64,000 nt of DNA from positions 1-64,000 of the forward strand of contig CYKH01001593.1 in the NCBI GenBank assembly GCA_001460835.1, in the 5' to 3' direction. Position 1 is the first letter of the stretch. Each line of letters begins with the position of its first letter. Below the pieces are notes generated by a model that saw nothing but the letters and a program-made list of their open reading frames with translations, did no database searches and had not been told where the DNA came from. This DNA is from Bodo saltans. Lineage: Eukaryota; Euglenozoa; Kinetoplastea; Eubodonida; Bodonidae. Both the position numbers and the translations under genes were made by a program. Positions 47,150-56,626 of this stretch are shown here, piece after piece.

Positions 47150-47348
47150 GTTCCACGCGTGGAAGATGTGGAGCATGCAATCATTGAGGAAAACGTTTTC
47201 GTTGAGGGGAATTTGAAGGTTGTGGAGAAAAATGAAGTTGCAGCCGCTGGATTGGCGGCGTTGAATTTTACAGTGCTTGCTTAGTGTGAGTGTTGACTTT
47301 GCACGAGACACGATGGAGGAGTCCCTCCGTGATCTCAATTCTTTGTGA
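47150..47348 (+). pseudogene. Array copy 3, fragment
   Basis: A fragment reading VEDVEHAIIEENVFVEGNLK then VVEKNEVAAAGLA, matching the middle of the family (VEHAIVALRKTFSVEAKLK in copy 1), is preserved with a short internal loss. It ends at a stop at 47282-47284. A short RDTMEESLRDLNS piece that resembles the inserted part of copy 2 follows. No start codon region survives. Confidence 0.6.
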
Positions 47349-47403
47349 TGTTTTTTTTTTAAATGATGTTTTATTATGTTTGTTGCTGCTTCTCCAAAAG
47401 GCA

Positions 47404-47424
47404 AGTTGAATTGTTTTTACAACT
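47404..47424 (+). promoter_or_regulatory. Recurrent 3' UTR hairpin, diverged copy 3
   Basis: AGTTG (47404-47408) and CAACT (47420-47424) keep a 5-bp stem although the surrounding bases have changed from the other two copies. It lies about 55 bases beyond copy 3. Retention of the pairing despite substitutions would argue for selection, but with a single diverged copy the evidence is weak. Confidence 0.45.
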
Positions 47425-47560
47425 CTTAATCGCTTTACATGCGCGTGGCTGATAATTGCCTCAAGCGCCACACATGGATTGTTCCGTCACGCATTACTTT
47501 ACAGTCTTTGTATGTCCTTTCTTGCTTGTATTTCATGCAACAGTTTTACCCCACGTAGCC

Positions 47561-47956
47561 ATGAGCCAAGAAAAGAAAATGAATGCTCTTAAGGAGCTCG
47601 CCACAATCTTGAAGGACAAGGGAACTCCTGCCCCTGAATTGTGGAAGGCAGGAGGCTTCGCTGCTGCAAAGCGCCTTAAGGACGTTGAACAGGAAATTGT
47701 TAAACTCCGAAAGACCTTTTCAGTAGAAACTAAGGCAAAGGGTGCTGAGGAGGAGCGTGCCGAGGCAGAAGCTGCAGGAGTTTCACTTGAGGAACTTCGT
47801 GAGCAGCAGAAGAAAAAGCGCGACACCGAGCATCAGCAGGATAAGCGCCGACTCGATGATGAGCGCAAGTCAGGTCGGGAAACGAAGCTAAACGTCACGA
47901 AGCTCGCACAGGGTGAGTTCGACCTTCAAACTGACTACGTCGGTGGTGATGACTAA
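47561..47956 (+). CDS. Small charged helical protein, array copy 4
   Basis: The 131-residue product begins MSQEKKMNALKELATILKDK, almost identical to the start of broken copy 2. A KRLKDVEQEIVKLRKTFSVE segment follows, then a charged helix ending KLAQGEFDLQTDYVGGDD. It is probably a functional paralogue of copy 1. The pyrimidine-rich leader (tgtcctttcttgcttgtatttc) lies upstream and resembles the leader of copy 2. Confidence 0.75.
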   Translation: MSQEKKMNALKELATILKDKGTPAPELWKAGGFAAAKRLKDVEQEIVKLRKTFSVETKAKGAEEERAEAEAAGVSLEELREQQKKKRDTEHQQDKRRLDDERKSGRETKLNVTKLAQGEFDLQTDYVGGDD

Positions 47957-48291
47957 TTGTCGTCAATATTCCGATGTCTCGTGGGGTTGTCGCCATCGAA
48001 AAGTGTGAACACCACCGCAACGTTTAAGATCCTACGTGAGGCTGTACTCCAGCAAAATTCGCACTTTCGCCCACCGCCAAGTTCACTCCATTCACCCGGT
48101 GCCTCTTTATTACCCAACTAATGGTCACATGGGGTGAAGAAGAGACGGTATCATTGCGGCTACAAGTGTAGATGTACTTGTTGATATGTTTTGATAATCC
48201 TTTCCTTTATGAATCTTATCGATGGAATGAAAACTACAAGGGCACACGAAGAGGAGAACACATATTGTTACTAGGCAGAACATCGAGTGTC
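47957..48291. other. Intergenic region, nothing recognised
   Basis: The 335-base spacer between array copy 4 and the next gene contains a pyrimidine-rich stretch (ttttgataatcctttccttt, about 48188-48208) that probably serves the ATG at 48292. Upstream of it I see no hairpin like those after copies 1-3 and no RNA gene. Confidence 0.45.
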
Positions 48292-48705
48292 ATGTCAGCC
48301 CGAAGACTGCGCCCCACCGCTGAGCGGTCCGATGCCGTTTCATATGAGGCGCTGAAAGATCCTCACCTCGAAGAATACTACGCACGTCGCGCTGATGTGC
48401 GATGGAACTTAGCGGAGCTTGGACTCGTCACCACGACAAGGAGGGTAGTGGACAAATCCGAAGACAGCATGCGCCTAGTGGACCGAGCCCTCGCAGTGTT
48501 AGAGCGACCTGACGCTGCGGCGTCAAGAGAGGCTGCCATCTCAGCGAGAGGGGATCGGATTTCAAAGCATGTGGAGAGCTCCTCGACCCAATCAGCAGCG
48601 CGGCAGCAACAGGTTCTAAGTCAATATGCCAAGGAACGCCTCCGCCGAGCAGAGAAGAAGGAAAAACAACAACGGTTTGCGTCTAGCACCACCGATGACA
48701 TGTGA
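48292..48705 (+). CDS. Small hypothetical protein, Arg/Ala-rich
   Basis: The 137-residue product has no membrane segment. It is rich in Arg, Ala, Ser, Glu and Asp and mostly helical (about residues 45-125). The open frame extends upstream to an in-frame ATG at 48172, but the better acceptor lies in between, so 48292 (MSARRLRPTAERSD) is preferred. No family is recognised. It may be a small coiled-coil or cytoskeletal component. Confidence 0.55.
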   Translation: MSARRLRPTAERSDAVSYEALKDPHLEEYYARRADVRWNLAELGLVTTTRRVVDKSEDSMRLVDRALAVLERPDAAASREAAISARGDRISKHVESSSTQSAARQQQVLSQYAKERLRRAEKKEKQQRFASSTTDDM

Positions 48706-48902
48706 CCGTTGATGTACAATGTACAATAATGAATGTTTTGAATTGATGGTTGCTTGCGCGCTAATCTTCTTTGCGTTGAATAGTGAGTTGCTTTGCTTCA
48801 TTTTTATTTCGCGCCGTATGAAGGAAACAGTGAGGAGTGCTTTAAGGGTATCCTAGCGAACGTCCGCCAACACATTTTTGTTCATTCAGTTCACTCATTG
48901 AA

Positions 48903-50246
48903 ATGGCGAAAGGAAAGCGTGTCGGAAAATACGAATTAGGCCGCACGCTAGGGAGCGGCAGCTTCTCAAAAGTGAAGCTTGGCGTAGATGACCAGGGCGG
49001 TCAGTATGCGGTGAAGATCATCGATAAGGAACAATTGATTCGTGAGCACATGGAGGAGCAACTGAAGCGTGAAATTTCTATCATGCGCATGGCGAACCAC
49101 CCCAACATCGTTCGCCTGTATGACGTGCTTCAGACTCAGAATAATATCTACCTTGTGTTGGAGCTGGTCACTGGTGGAGAGTTATTCGATCGTATTGTCT
49201 CAGCCAAGCGCTTCGACGAAGACACTGGCCGTAAGTATTTCCAGCAGCTTGTCTCCGCCCTCCACTACTGCCACAAGCAGGGAATTGCGCATCGTGATCT
49301 GAAGCCAGAGAACTTGCTCGTAGATGACAAGGGCAACATCAAGATCACTGACTTTGGCCTAGCCAACATGCAACCCCTCAACAACCCCAACCACCTCATG
49401 AAGACCGTGTGTGGCACGCCGAACTATGTAGCTCCGGAGGTGCTCAAGGAACGCGGCTACAACGGACCAACCAGCGACGTGTGGTCATGCGGCGTCATTT
49501 TATTTGTGATGCTCGCAGGTTACCTGCCCTTCGACGACCCGCAGCTCAACGCTCTCTTTGCGAAGATCGACAAGGGCGAGTACCGCATGTGCCGAACGTT
49601 CTCCGATGGAGTGAAGGACTTAGTCACCAAGACCATCGTGGTGGATCCTAAGCAGCGCATTACCCTAGAGGGCGTTATCCGCCACCCGTGGTTCCAGAAG
49701 AACTTCGATCGATCGGTCTATGAGGCCTTTAACGGCACCACCGCCCAGCCCGACGTTGTCAAGGACTGGTCGGAGAAGGTGGAGAAGGAGGTAGACTCCA
49801 AGAGCGACGCTGCGCAGGGCAGCTCCGTGGCAGACTCCCAACTTGGCGCGTTCGATTTGGTGGGCCTGCTCTCGATGAGCACCATGACTCAAATGACCAC
49901 CAGCAGGCCGGTCATGAAGGTCTACACACGCTTTATTATTGGGCTCAGTGCCGACAAAGCGAGCAACGCTGTGGTGGATGCACTCAACTCCCTTAGTGCC
50001 TCCCCAAAGACCAAAGACAATCGAGAGATCAAGGCGTTCTTGAACAAGCAGAAGGGTCTCCTGACGATTGTGGTGAATATGTACCCACTTGTAGACGACG
50101 GCTTCTCCATGGTAGAAGTACGAAGAGGAAGAGGAGACACCTTCGACTTCCACGACTTGTATCACGCACTGATCCACACATTGGGCCCCGTTGTGCGCAG
50201 CAAGAGCACCGTTGCGGAGTCCATTGAGCAGGGCAGTGCAGAATGA
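48903..50246 (+). CDS. CAMK/SNF1-related kinase with NAF-like and KA1-like C-terminus (CIPK-like)
   Basis: This 447-residue kinase has a complete catalytic domain at about residues 10-264: GSGSFSKVKLG, K38 in AVKII, HRDLKPENL (130-138), DFG (150-152) and APE (177-179). The activation segment has MKTVCGTPNYVAPE, the SNF1/CIPK pattern with a potential activating Thr. The C-terminal segment QLGAFDLVGLLS (about 313-324) resembles the NAF/FISL motif through which plant CIPKs bind CBL calcium sensors, and a KA1-like fold (about 335-440) follows. The architecture suggests SNF1/AMPK-type energy or calcium signalling; CBL dependence is unproven, and no CBL gene is seen here. Confidence 0.88.
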   Translation: MAKGKRVGKYELGRTLGSGSFSKVKLGVDDQGGQYAVKIIDKEQLIREHMEEQLKREISIMRMANHPNIVRLYDVLQTQNNIYLVLELVTGGELFDRIVSAKRFDEDTGRKYFQQLVSALHYCHKQGIAHRDLKPENLLVDDKGNIKITDFGLANMQPLNNPNHLMKTVCGTPNYVAPEVLKERGYNGPTSDVWSCGVILFVMLAGYLPFDDPQLNALFAKIDKGEYRMCRTFSDGVKDLVTKTIVVDPKQRITLEGVIRHPWFQKNFDRSVYEAFNGTTAQPDVVKDWSEKVEKEVDSKSDAAQGSSVADSQLGAFDLVGLLSMSTMTQMTTSRPVMKVYTRFIIGLSADKASNAVVDALNSLSASPKTKDNREIKAFLNKQKGLLTIVVNMYPLVDDGFSMVEVRRGRGDTFDFHDLYHALIHTLGPVVRSKSTVAESIEQGSAE

Positions 50247-50962
50247 TGAGGAGATCCATCACATCAGACGAAGTGTTGTGGACTTGCAAGGTGCAACCCA
50301 CACACGTGTTGGCCGCTCTATTTGTATGGTAGCTTCCCTCTTTGTATGGTAGCTGCATCTCTTGTTCTTCAATTGGTTTATGTGTGTTGCTGCACCCAAA
50401 GCATGTTTAACCTTCCCCCTACCTCCTCAAAGGCGATGCGAGGCCTTTCGTGCATGGCGACGAGAACATTTTCACTGCGCTCCTCCTCTCGCTCGCATCT
50501 CTCCTTTGCCCCCCTGCTGCCTGCGTGATGAGCGGCTGATGCAGCGTAGACATTCAACAACACAGAACATGTATGATTCCATCCCTCTTTTTTTTTTTGT
50601 TTCAATACTAAAGACGCGCTTTTTTTTTTTTGTAAAAAAAACAACAACAACAAAACAATCAAAACCAAACAAAACATCACACGCAACCCCTCTGACTGAC
50701 GAAAGGGAAATACGAGAAGACTGGAACAATTGACACAAACATTTTTTTGACGTTGAATGGCGTCGCTAATGTTCTCTGCGTGCAAGGAGGAGCAAGGAGC
50801 AGCCAGCATATGGCCACGCGCAGATGTGTATGAAATTTCAGCATGGGTTGCAGTAGATCAATAATCATGCGTTCTACTTTTATCCGCATTGCTGTTGCAT
50901 TGTGACATGTTGAAAATGATTTGATGTCTCTACTTCACGCTAGGTAACAAAGAGAGGTTGTG
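50247..50962. other. Long intergenic region, no gene seen
   Basis: This is the longest gene-free spacer in the window (716 bases) apart from the scar region near 38-40 kb. It contains a direct repeat (tttgtatggtagct at 50321-50334 and 50341-50354), two long T-runs (about 50586-50597 and 50622-50631) and an A/C-rich run (acaacaacaacaaaac) around 50641. Short ORFs on both strands have no homology I recognise and unconvincing composition. It may hold an extended 3' UTR plus leader; I see no RNA-gene fold. Confidence 0.45.
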
Positions 50963-53332
50963 ATGCACCCCATGATGGCTATTATTGCAGTTGCGCTGTT
51001 GACGTCTGCTGCCTTGGCTGCCGAATTTGCTGTGCCTCCCCAGAACCTTTTTACGGCATTTTATCGCAATGAGCTGACTGATGCCGTCGAAGCTGGTTTC
51101 ACCTTAACGCCTGATTCGTCAAGGCCCTGCGCATCGATTGCAGTGCACAATTTGGGTGTGAATGCGACAGGATGGGACGCAGTGTATGTCACCGTTCCTG
51201 CGGAGTTTGCAGACTCTGATAACGCTACCGTGGTGGCCCAGGGGTATTATTGCGCTGGGTACGCGGAGGGGTACAGCACCGGTGCCCGCATCTTGCAGCA
51301 GCACTGGAACATGGAGATCACCGACGAATGGAATGATGCAATTCCGGAGACGCGGATGTGGATCAATAACCACACCGCCTACATGGACGCGCAAGTGGCA
51401 GCGAACCCAACCGATAGCTATTGGCAACAGGTTGGGAATTTCTTGACGCAGCTCAAAGGTATGCACGCAGGCTACACTGCTTGGGCAGACGGTCAACTTC
51501 CCTCTGCCAACACTACCCCGCTGGAGTTTTTGGATATTTTCCTCATTAACTTCGTCTTTGAGTTCTACGACGTGGCTACCGCAATGGAAGTCCTCTACCC
51601 GCCCACGATGCGTTCCCTGGTGCCATCTGCGGCTGGATCCGGGGTGTCCCTCACGCCTCGCACGGAGAGAGGCCGCCGTGTGTACGGCTCCCATTGCAGT
51701 GCACTGATTAAGAAGACAGACGACGGAGATCTTATCATGAGCCATAACACGTGGTCTACGTTTGAGTCTATGTTGCGCCAGTACAAAACGTACGTGTTCG
51801 GCAGCGCCTACAGCGTATCGTTTTCCTCCTACCCCGGCACGATTCACAGCGGTGATGACTTCTACGTCCTTGGCTCAGACTTCACCGTGCAGGAGACGAC
51901 CAACGAGAACAACAACCCAGTCACCACCGCACCGTACGTCGACGCACTGGCAGTCTCGGAGTTTATCCGTGTGATGGTCTCAAATCGCTTTGCCACCAAC
52001 GGTAGCCACTGGGCCGATCTGTTCTGCAGCTACAACACTGGCACGTACAACAACCAGTGGATGGTGGTGGACATGGCCAAGTTTACGCTCAGCATGGGCA
52101 CCGTGACCAATGATACATTATGGATCATCGAACAGATGCCCAACATGTGCAAGAAGGGCGACCAGTCCGCTATTCTGGAGTCTGCAGGCTACTGGGCATC
52201 GTACAACCGGCCCTTCTATGCAGACGTCTTTGCGTGGGGCGGGTTCCTCGCTCACGAGCAGGAGTACGGCACTCTGTTCTCGTACGCAGATAATTACCGC
52301 GCTAACATCTTCCGCCGCAACGAGAGCCGCGTCACCAGCGTGGAGACCATGAAGGACTTGATGAGGTACAACGACTACCTACACGACCCCTTCTCCATCG
52401 TCCCCAACTGCACCAACTGCAGCCCGGTGTACTCTCCTTACTTATCCATTGCGTGCAGAGCTGACCTCGTCCCCCGCAACGCGAGCTACGGCGTCATGGA
52501 TCAGTTTATTGGGCAGTACGACACCGCCGCCATCGATGCGAAGATTATTTCTGCGTCGTTGATGCGCCAGCCCACCGTCTCACCGTGGATCATCAGCAGC
52601 CCTACGTACGGTGGCAGCTCAAACATTCCGCCGTTCCGCTTCAGCACCAGCTTGTACAACCAGTCGCGCCATCAAGGCATCCCCGACACGATGAATTTCG
52701 ATTGGCTGCAGTCCGATGCTGCATTCAACGGCGCACCTTCAGTCAACCCGAACGCCGCCACCGCCGACATCGGCTCTCTTTCTGTGCATTACAGCACCAC
52801 CAACTACTCCAATACCAACTTCGCGGAGAGCCTGTACTACTTGTTCGTATCTGTCTGCGCAATGCGCGGCGCACCACTTCCGAGCCGAGAGCTCATCTTG
52901 GCGATGACTCAAGTGCAAGTCAGCAGCCGCTATGGCTTCAATTTGTATGTGGTTCCGTTTCACTTTATCGCTGTCGATCAACCCGCAGCTGCGCCAGCAC
53001 CAGCACCAGTGAACGCGACCCACCTCCTTGCCGTAGGAGCCGCCGCCTCCGTTGGCTTCTCTGTGCAGGATGCCTACAATGCCCTGCTCTTCGCCTCCGA
53101 TGCGGAGCTGTCGACCGTTGGCATCAGCAGCGTGACGTACACGACCACAACGACAACTGACCCCGACGAGACCCCTCACAAATGGACCTGGATTCTGGGC
53201 ACGTGCGTCGGTGGCGTGGCACTCGTAGCGCTCATCGTCGTGGTGATTCGGCGGAAGGTAGGCGGCGGAGGCTACGAGCATGTCCGTGAAGATGGAGACT
53301 TGTCTGCCATGAACAAGTTCGACCAGGCATAA
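50963..53332 (+). CDS. Phospholipase-B-like protein with C-terminal membrane anchor
   Basis: This 789-residue member of the phospholipase B-like (PLBD, lysosomal Ntn-hydrolase) family has a signal peptide at residues 1-20 (MHPMMAIIAVALLTSAALAA). The nucleophile-type Cys245 sits in GRRVYGSHCSALIKK, where family members self-cleave to expose Cys. A SHNTWSTFESMLRQYKTYVF segment follows, and several Cys and N-glycosylation sequons (NxT/S) are present. Unusually, a hydrophobic helix (about residues 757-779, WILGTCVGGVALVALIVVVI) and a basic tail end the protein, so it is probably membrane-anchored, while most relatives are soluble lysosomal proteins. The start 50963 gives a clean signal peptide. 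Confidence 0.85.
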   Translation: MHPMMAIIAVALLTSAALAAEFAVPPQNLFTAFYRNELTDAVEAGFTLTPDSSRPCASIAVHNLGVNATGWDAVYVTVPAEFADSDNATVVAQGYYCAGYAEGYSTGARILQQHWNMEITDEWNDAIPETRMWINNHTAYMDAQVAANPTDSYWQQVGNFLTQLKGMHAGYTAWADGQLPSANTTPLEFLDIFLINFVFEFYDVATAMEVLYPPTMRSLVPSAAGSGVSLTPRTERGRRVYGSHCSALIKKTDDGDLIMSHNTWSTFESMLRQYKTYVFGSAYSVSFSSYPGTIHSGDDFYVLGSDFTVQETTNENNNPVTTAPYVDALAVSEFIRVMVSNRFATNGSHWADLFCSYNTGTYNNQWMVVDMAKFTLSMGTVTNDTLWIIEQMPNMCKKGDQSAILESAGYWASYNRPFYADVFAWGGFLAHEQEYGTLFSYADNYRANIFRRNESRVTSVETMKDLMRYNDYLHDPFSIVPNCTNCSPVYSPYLSIACRADLVPRNASYGVMDQFIGQYDTAAIDAKIISASLMRQPTVSPWIISSPTYGGSSNIPPFRFSTSLYNQSRHQGIPDTMNFDWLQSDAAFNGAPSVNPNAATADIGSLSVHYSTTNYSNTNFAESLYYLFVSVCAMRGAPLPSRELILAMTQVQVSSRYGFNLYVVPFHFIAVDQPAAAPAPAPVNATHLLAVGAAASVGFSVQDAYNALLFASDAELSTVGISSVTYTTTTTTDPDETPHKWTWILGTCVGGVALVALIVVVIRRKVGGGGYEHVREDGDLSAMNKFDQA

Positions 53333-53589
53333 TCTCAGAACTCGCCCTTTCTTCTTGTGTACAGTGGCTGTTGCTTTGTTGAGGCGTGCCAGTGGCCTCC
53401 ACACGATGGGTAGCCAACACAAAAACACAAGAGATGCAGAGGGGGAGCAGTAGCGTTGCACCATACATACAACATTAACAATTGAAGTTGTTTCTCGAGG
53501 AGAAAAAACTTGCCTGCCGACATGAGCATACATTTCCTTTCTCTTTGTCGTCTTTGCATGCTTGGGAAGGAGGAACCATATATCAACAG

Positions 53590-55470
53590 ATGCATTGGAA
53601 GAGAAGCAATGTTTCACTTCTATCCCTGTTGGAGTGGGCAGGAGGGAAGGCACCTCGCGTGATGGCTGGGGAGCTGGAAGCTGTTGTGTTCCACCCTCAA
53701 CCACAAGAGCGTACGTCGTCCTCACGACGCGCATTTCGCGAGAAGAAAACGACCGCTCCTCGATCGTGTGGAAGCGGCTACGTGATGCCCACACGAGGTA
53801 TCATCACTCACGCACCTATTGCCCGAGGTGAAGTGATACTGGAGCTACCGTTGACACGTGCATTGCATGCAACTGCTGCCGCCTCCGTGCTTTCAGAGTG
53901 GGGCACATCGAACAATGCACTCACCACACGTCGCAACGGTACTGAGTTGTGTAGGATCATTGGCGACCTCAGTGCACCAGCAACGCCGCTTCCGTGCATT
54001 GACTCCCGCGAGCCGCTGCTGCTAACTGCCGCCCTTGCCGTGTTGCGCGAGGCAAAGTTACTGGAGCGCGACGGTGTGTCGACGAACCGATGGTCTCGCT
54101 GGGACCGATACATCGCTTCTCTCCCACCAAGAACGACACCTATCATCGCATCGCTGTACTCTGTAGACAGTGATGGGGCAGGATCCACGAACACAACAAT
54201 GGAGCGACGCTTGCGCGCTGGTGAGGTGTCGCTTCCGCTTCTTGGGTCTTCCGCTGAGCCGACGGCAGCGGACAAAAAGCAACTGATGCTCGCTCAGCTG
54301 CGGAGCGGTGCGTTGGCAACAAGTGAGGTTGGTAGCGGAGCACTTGCGTCTTATGTTGCTCCAGCAACTGTCGTTGAAGTCGTCCCAACCTCCAGCATTG
54401 CTACCAGTTTCTACAGTGGCGACTTGGTGCCTCGTGGTGGAGTGCAGTCGCAGCGTGTGGTGGAGGTGCCGGCCTTCTTAGGCCATGTGCAAGATATGAG
54501 CCGCACGCTGGACGCAGAGGTACTGTCCAGAATGGTCCCTGCGCTGGCGACGTGGCATGATGTCAGTACCACGCCGGCACCATTTTCAGTGGACGACGAC
54601 GATGAGAGATGTGAGAGTGCGAAGGGCCGCTGGGCAGCGCACGTGGCGTGGGCGCACTTCATGGTCCGGTCCAGGGCAAAGTGGGTCAAGTTGCACCCAC
54701 AGCTCACCTCCCAGCGCTCGTGTGTGTGTGCTCCCATTGCAGACTTGATCAACCATGACGGCGTGCATCCAAACGTCACCTTCGTGGAACGACCAAGTAC
54801 AAATAAGAATGGCACAGAGTACGGAACTCTTCTTATGGTCGCGTCGAGGCCCATCGAAGCACATGAAGAGCTCACCAGTGATTACCACGATGATGTCTAC
54901 TACCCAGAAACCCCAACCCCTGTGGCAGGAGGAAAACGGACCGCCGATCGCCACGCGGAGTTGATGCGAGAGATTGAACAGGAGCAACGGTATGAGATGG
55001 TGCCGTCTGGGAAGGAATCGGCTAGGCATCAGACGACTGCCTCGTCGTCGTCGTCGTCGTCGCGTCGTGGCCCGTCCATCCCAAAGTCACATTCCAAGAT
55101 TGCTGCAGCAATGAAAGATGAAGCTGCATCTTACGGCGATCGGTCTTTTTCATCCCCGCACGAGAAGAAACGATTTTTAAATCGTCGGCATGCCATGTCC
55201 CGCAAGGAGGGTGCTGTTGCCGACGCTGAATGGGCGTTCCGATTTGGTTTTGTGAAGAGTGCGGCTGAGAAGGAGGCCGATGCTTCGTGCATGTGGGACA
55301 ATGGGTTGAAGGAGCGTGTTGCACGCCTCACTGACATCAGAAGGAAAGGAGAGCCAGGTGAGTTTGTTGTGGGTGTTCCTGAAGGGCTGCACCACTTGCA
55401 CGCAGAGCGAGAGAGGCTGCAGCGTGAAAAGTTTCAAGGAAAGACAATCTTTCCTCCGCAGAGGGCATAA
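53590..55470 (+). CDS. SET-domain protein methyltransferase (SETD3/RLSMT-like)
   Basis: This 626-residue protein resembles the Rubisco-LSMT/SETD3 group of SET enzymes, which methylate lysine or histidine of non-histone targets. The first part (LLEWAGGKAPRVMAGELEAV), then RGIITHAPIARGEVILELPL, matches the family N-terminus. The SET core is seen at about 380-395 (PIADLINHDGVHPNV, the NHxxxxN motif for S-adenosylmethionine) and around 425 (HEELTSDYHDDVYY). Low-complexity inserts, including a run of nine serines near 480, lengthen it beyond typical members. The C-terminal ~150 residues are basic and charged. The substrate is unknown (SETD3 acts on actin). The start at 53590 follows a clear pyrimidine run (tttcctttctctttgtcgtctttgc). 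Confidence 0.8.
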   Translation: MHWKRSNVSLLSLLEWAGGKAPRVMAGELEAVVFHPQPQERTSSSRRAFREKKTTAPRSCGSGYVMPTRGIITHAPIARGEVILELPLTRALHATAAASVLSEWGTSNNALTTRRNGTELCRIIGDLSAPATPLPCIDSREPLLLTAALAVLREAKLLERDGVSTNRWSRWDRYIASLPPRTTPIIASLYSVDSDGAGSTNTTMERRLRAGEVSLPLLGSSAEPTAADKKQLMLAQLRSGALATSEVGSGALASYVAPATVVEVVPTSSIATSFYSGDLVPRGGVQSQRVVEVPAFLGHVQDMSRTLDAEVLSRMVPALATWHDVSTTPAPFSVDDDDERCESAKGRWAAHVAWAHFMVRSRAKWVKLHPQLTSQRSCVCAPIADLINHDGVHPNVTFVERPSTNKNGTEYGTLLMVASRPIEAHEELTSDYHDDVYYPETPTPVAGGKRTADRHAELMREIEQEQRYEMVPSGKESARHQTTASSSSSSSRRGPSIPKSHSKIAAAMKDEAASYGDRSFSSPHEKKRFLNRRHAMSRKEGAVADAEWAFRFGFVKSAAEKEADASCMWDNGLKERVARLTDIRRKGEPGEFVVGVPEGLHHLHAERERLQREKFQGKTIFPPQRA

Positions 55471-55619
55471 GTTGAGTTCGGGTGGTCTAGTTTTGCGTTC
55501 TCACTTGTGATGCGCGCTCCACAATTTCAGTTGATTAGATTCCAATGAAATGTGCTTCTCAATGCTGCTACTCGTTGTGTGTTTTGTACATGCCAGCAAA
55601 ATCCAACACAAGATAGTTT

Positions 55620-56444
55620 ATGGGGAACCAACAAAGCGATGCGGGCGAGACGGCAAGCCCTAAGAACAAATCAAATGCCTCCGCCTCCACCAACGGCACT
55701 CCGATGGTGCTCAACGTGTACAATTTACAGAGACCCAAGAAGGCAGGAGATCAATCCGTGAATCAGATGTTAGGCTTCGGCTTCTATCATTCTGGCCTCG
55801 AGATCTTCGGCAAGGAGTGGTCGTTTGGCGGAAATCCTATGGCAGAACCTGGACAGAGCGGAATCTTCGCTGCGGTCCCCAAGATGGTCCTGCCCAAGGA
55901 TCAGTTTCATGAGTCTGTGACCCTTGGCCTCTTGCCAACCTCCTTCACGGAGCAGTCACTCTTCGCTATCATTAACGAACTTCAAAAGGATTGGGCCGCC
56001 GTGAGTTATCACCTCCTTGCACACAACTGCAATCACTTCACGCAGGCGTTGCACGACGCCATTGTTGGTGCGGTGACCATCCAGCGGAAGGTGGATATTC
56101 CGTCCTATGTGAACCGAGCTGCGAGGGTCGCTGACTTCTTCGTGCCAGACGCATTGTATCAGTCGATGATGAAGCGTGTGCCTCAATCCAACGGCTCCGG
56201 TGGCATGCACGCCCCTCCCCCCTCACCGTCGCCTCCAACGTCCACCACAACTCAAGCGGCTCCACAAGATGAGCATCCTATCCCTGCTGATCGGAAAGAG
56301 TTGGAGGTCATGCCGGTGAGGCAGCTGAGGACACTGATGTGGGTGCACGGTGTCTCATCCGATGGTTGCATTGAGAAGAGTGAACTTGTGGATAGGCTGA
56401 TGGCACATCGGCTGAGAAAACAACAAGCCAATGCAACGCGGTGA
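55620..56444 (+). CDS. PPPDE/DeSI-type peptidase with myristoylation signal
   Basis: The 274-residue product begins MGNQQSDA, a probable myristoylation site. A PPPDE (DeSI/DUF862) cysteine isopeptidase fold lies at about residues 28-170, with His57 in GFGFYHSGLEIFGKEW and Cys137 in LLAHNCNHFT, the expected His-Cys dyad in a papain-like fold. Relatives remove SUMO or ubiquitin-like modifiers. After a Pro/Ser-rich linker (about 195-220), a small helical segment (VMPVRQLRTLMWVHGVSSDG and after) resembles a SAP-like motif. Membrane tethering of a deconjugating enzyme is suggested by the N-terminus but not shown. Confidence 0.85.
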   Translation: MGNQQSDAGETASPKNKSNASASTNGTPMVLNVYNLQRPKKAGDQSVNQMLGFGFYHSGLEIFGKEWSFGGNPMAEPGQSGIFAAVPKMVLPKDQFHESVTLGLLPTSFTEQSLFAIINELQKDWAAVSYHLLAHNCNHFTQALHDAIVGAVTIQRKVDIPSYVNRAARVADFFVPDALYQSMMKRVPQSNGSGGMHAPPPSPSPPTSTTTQAAPQDEHPIPADRKELEVMPVRQLRTLMWVHGVSSDGCIEKSELVDRLMAHRLRKQQANATR

Positions 56445-56626
56445 AAATGGCGGGCTTTTTTTGTTGATACCCCAAAGGGGGTCATGAGATGTTGCTTATT
56501 TGTTGCAATGCTTTTTTTTCAGAATCGCTTCTTAAGAAAAAACAAAATGCCCTACCTCGATCATGATGATAAAACTTCTTTTGATTTGTTACGCCGAGAA
56601 AGCACAACACAAAACAAAGCCCAGTC

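Noticed and set aside
50322-50733. Two short open frames after the CIPK-like gene
   Set aside because: Low-complexity runs of Lys/Thr/Phe from homopolymers, with no start context or protein features.
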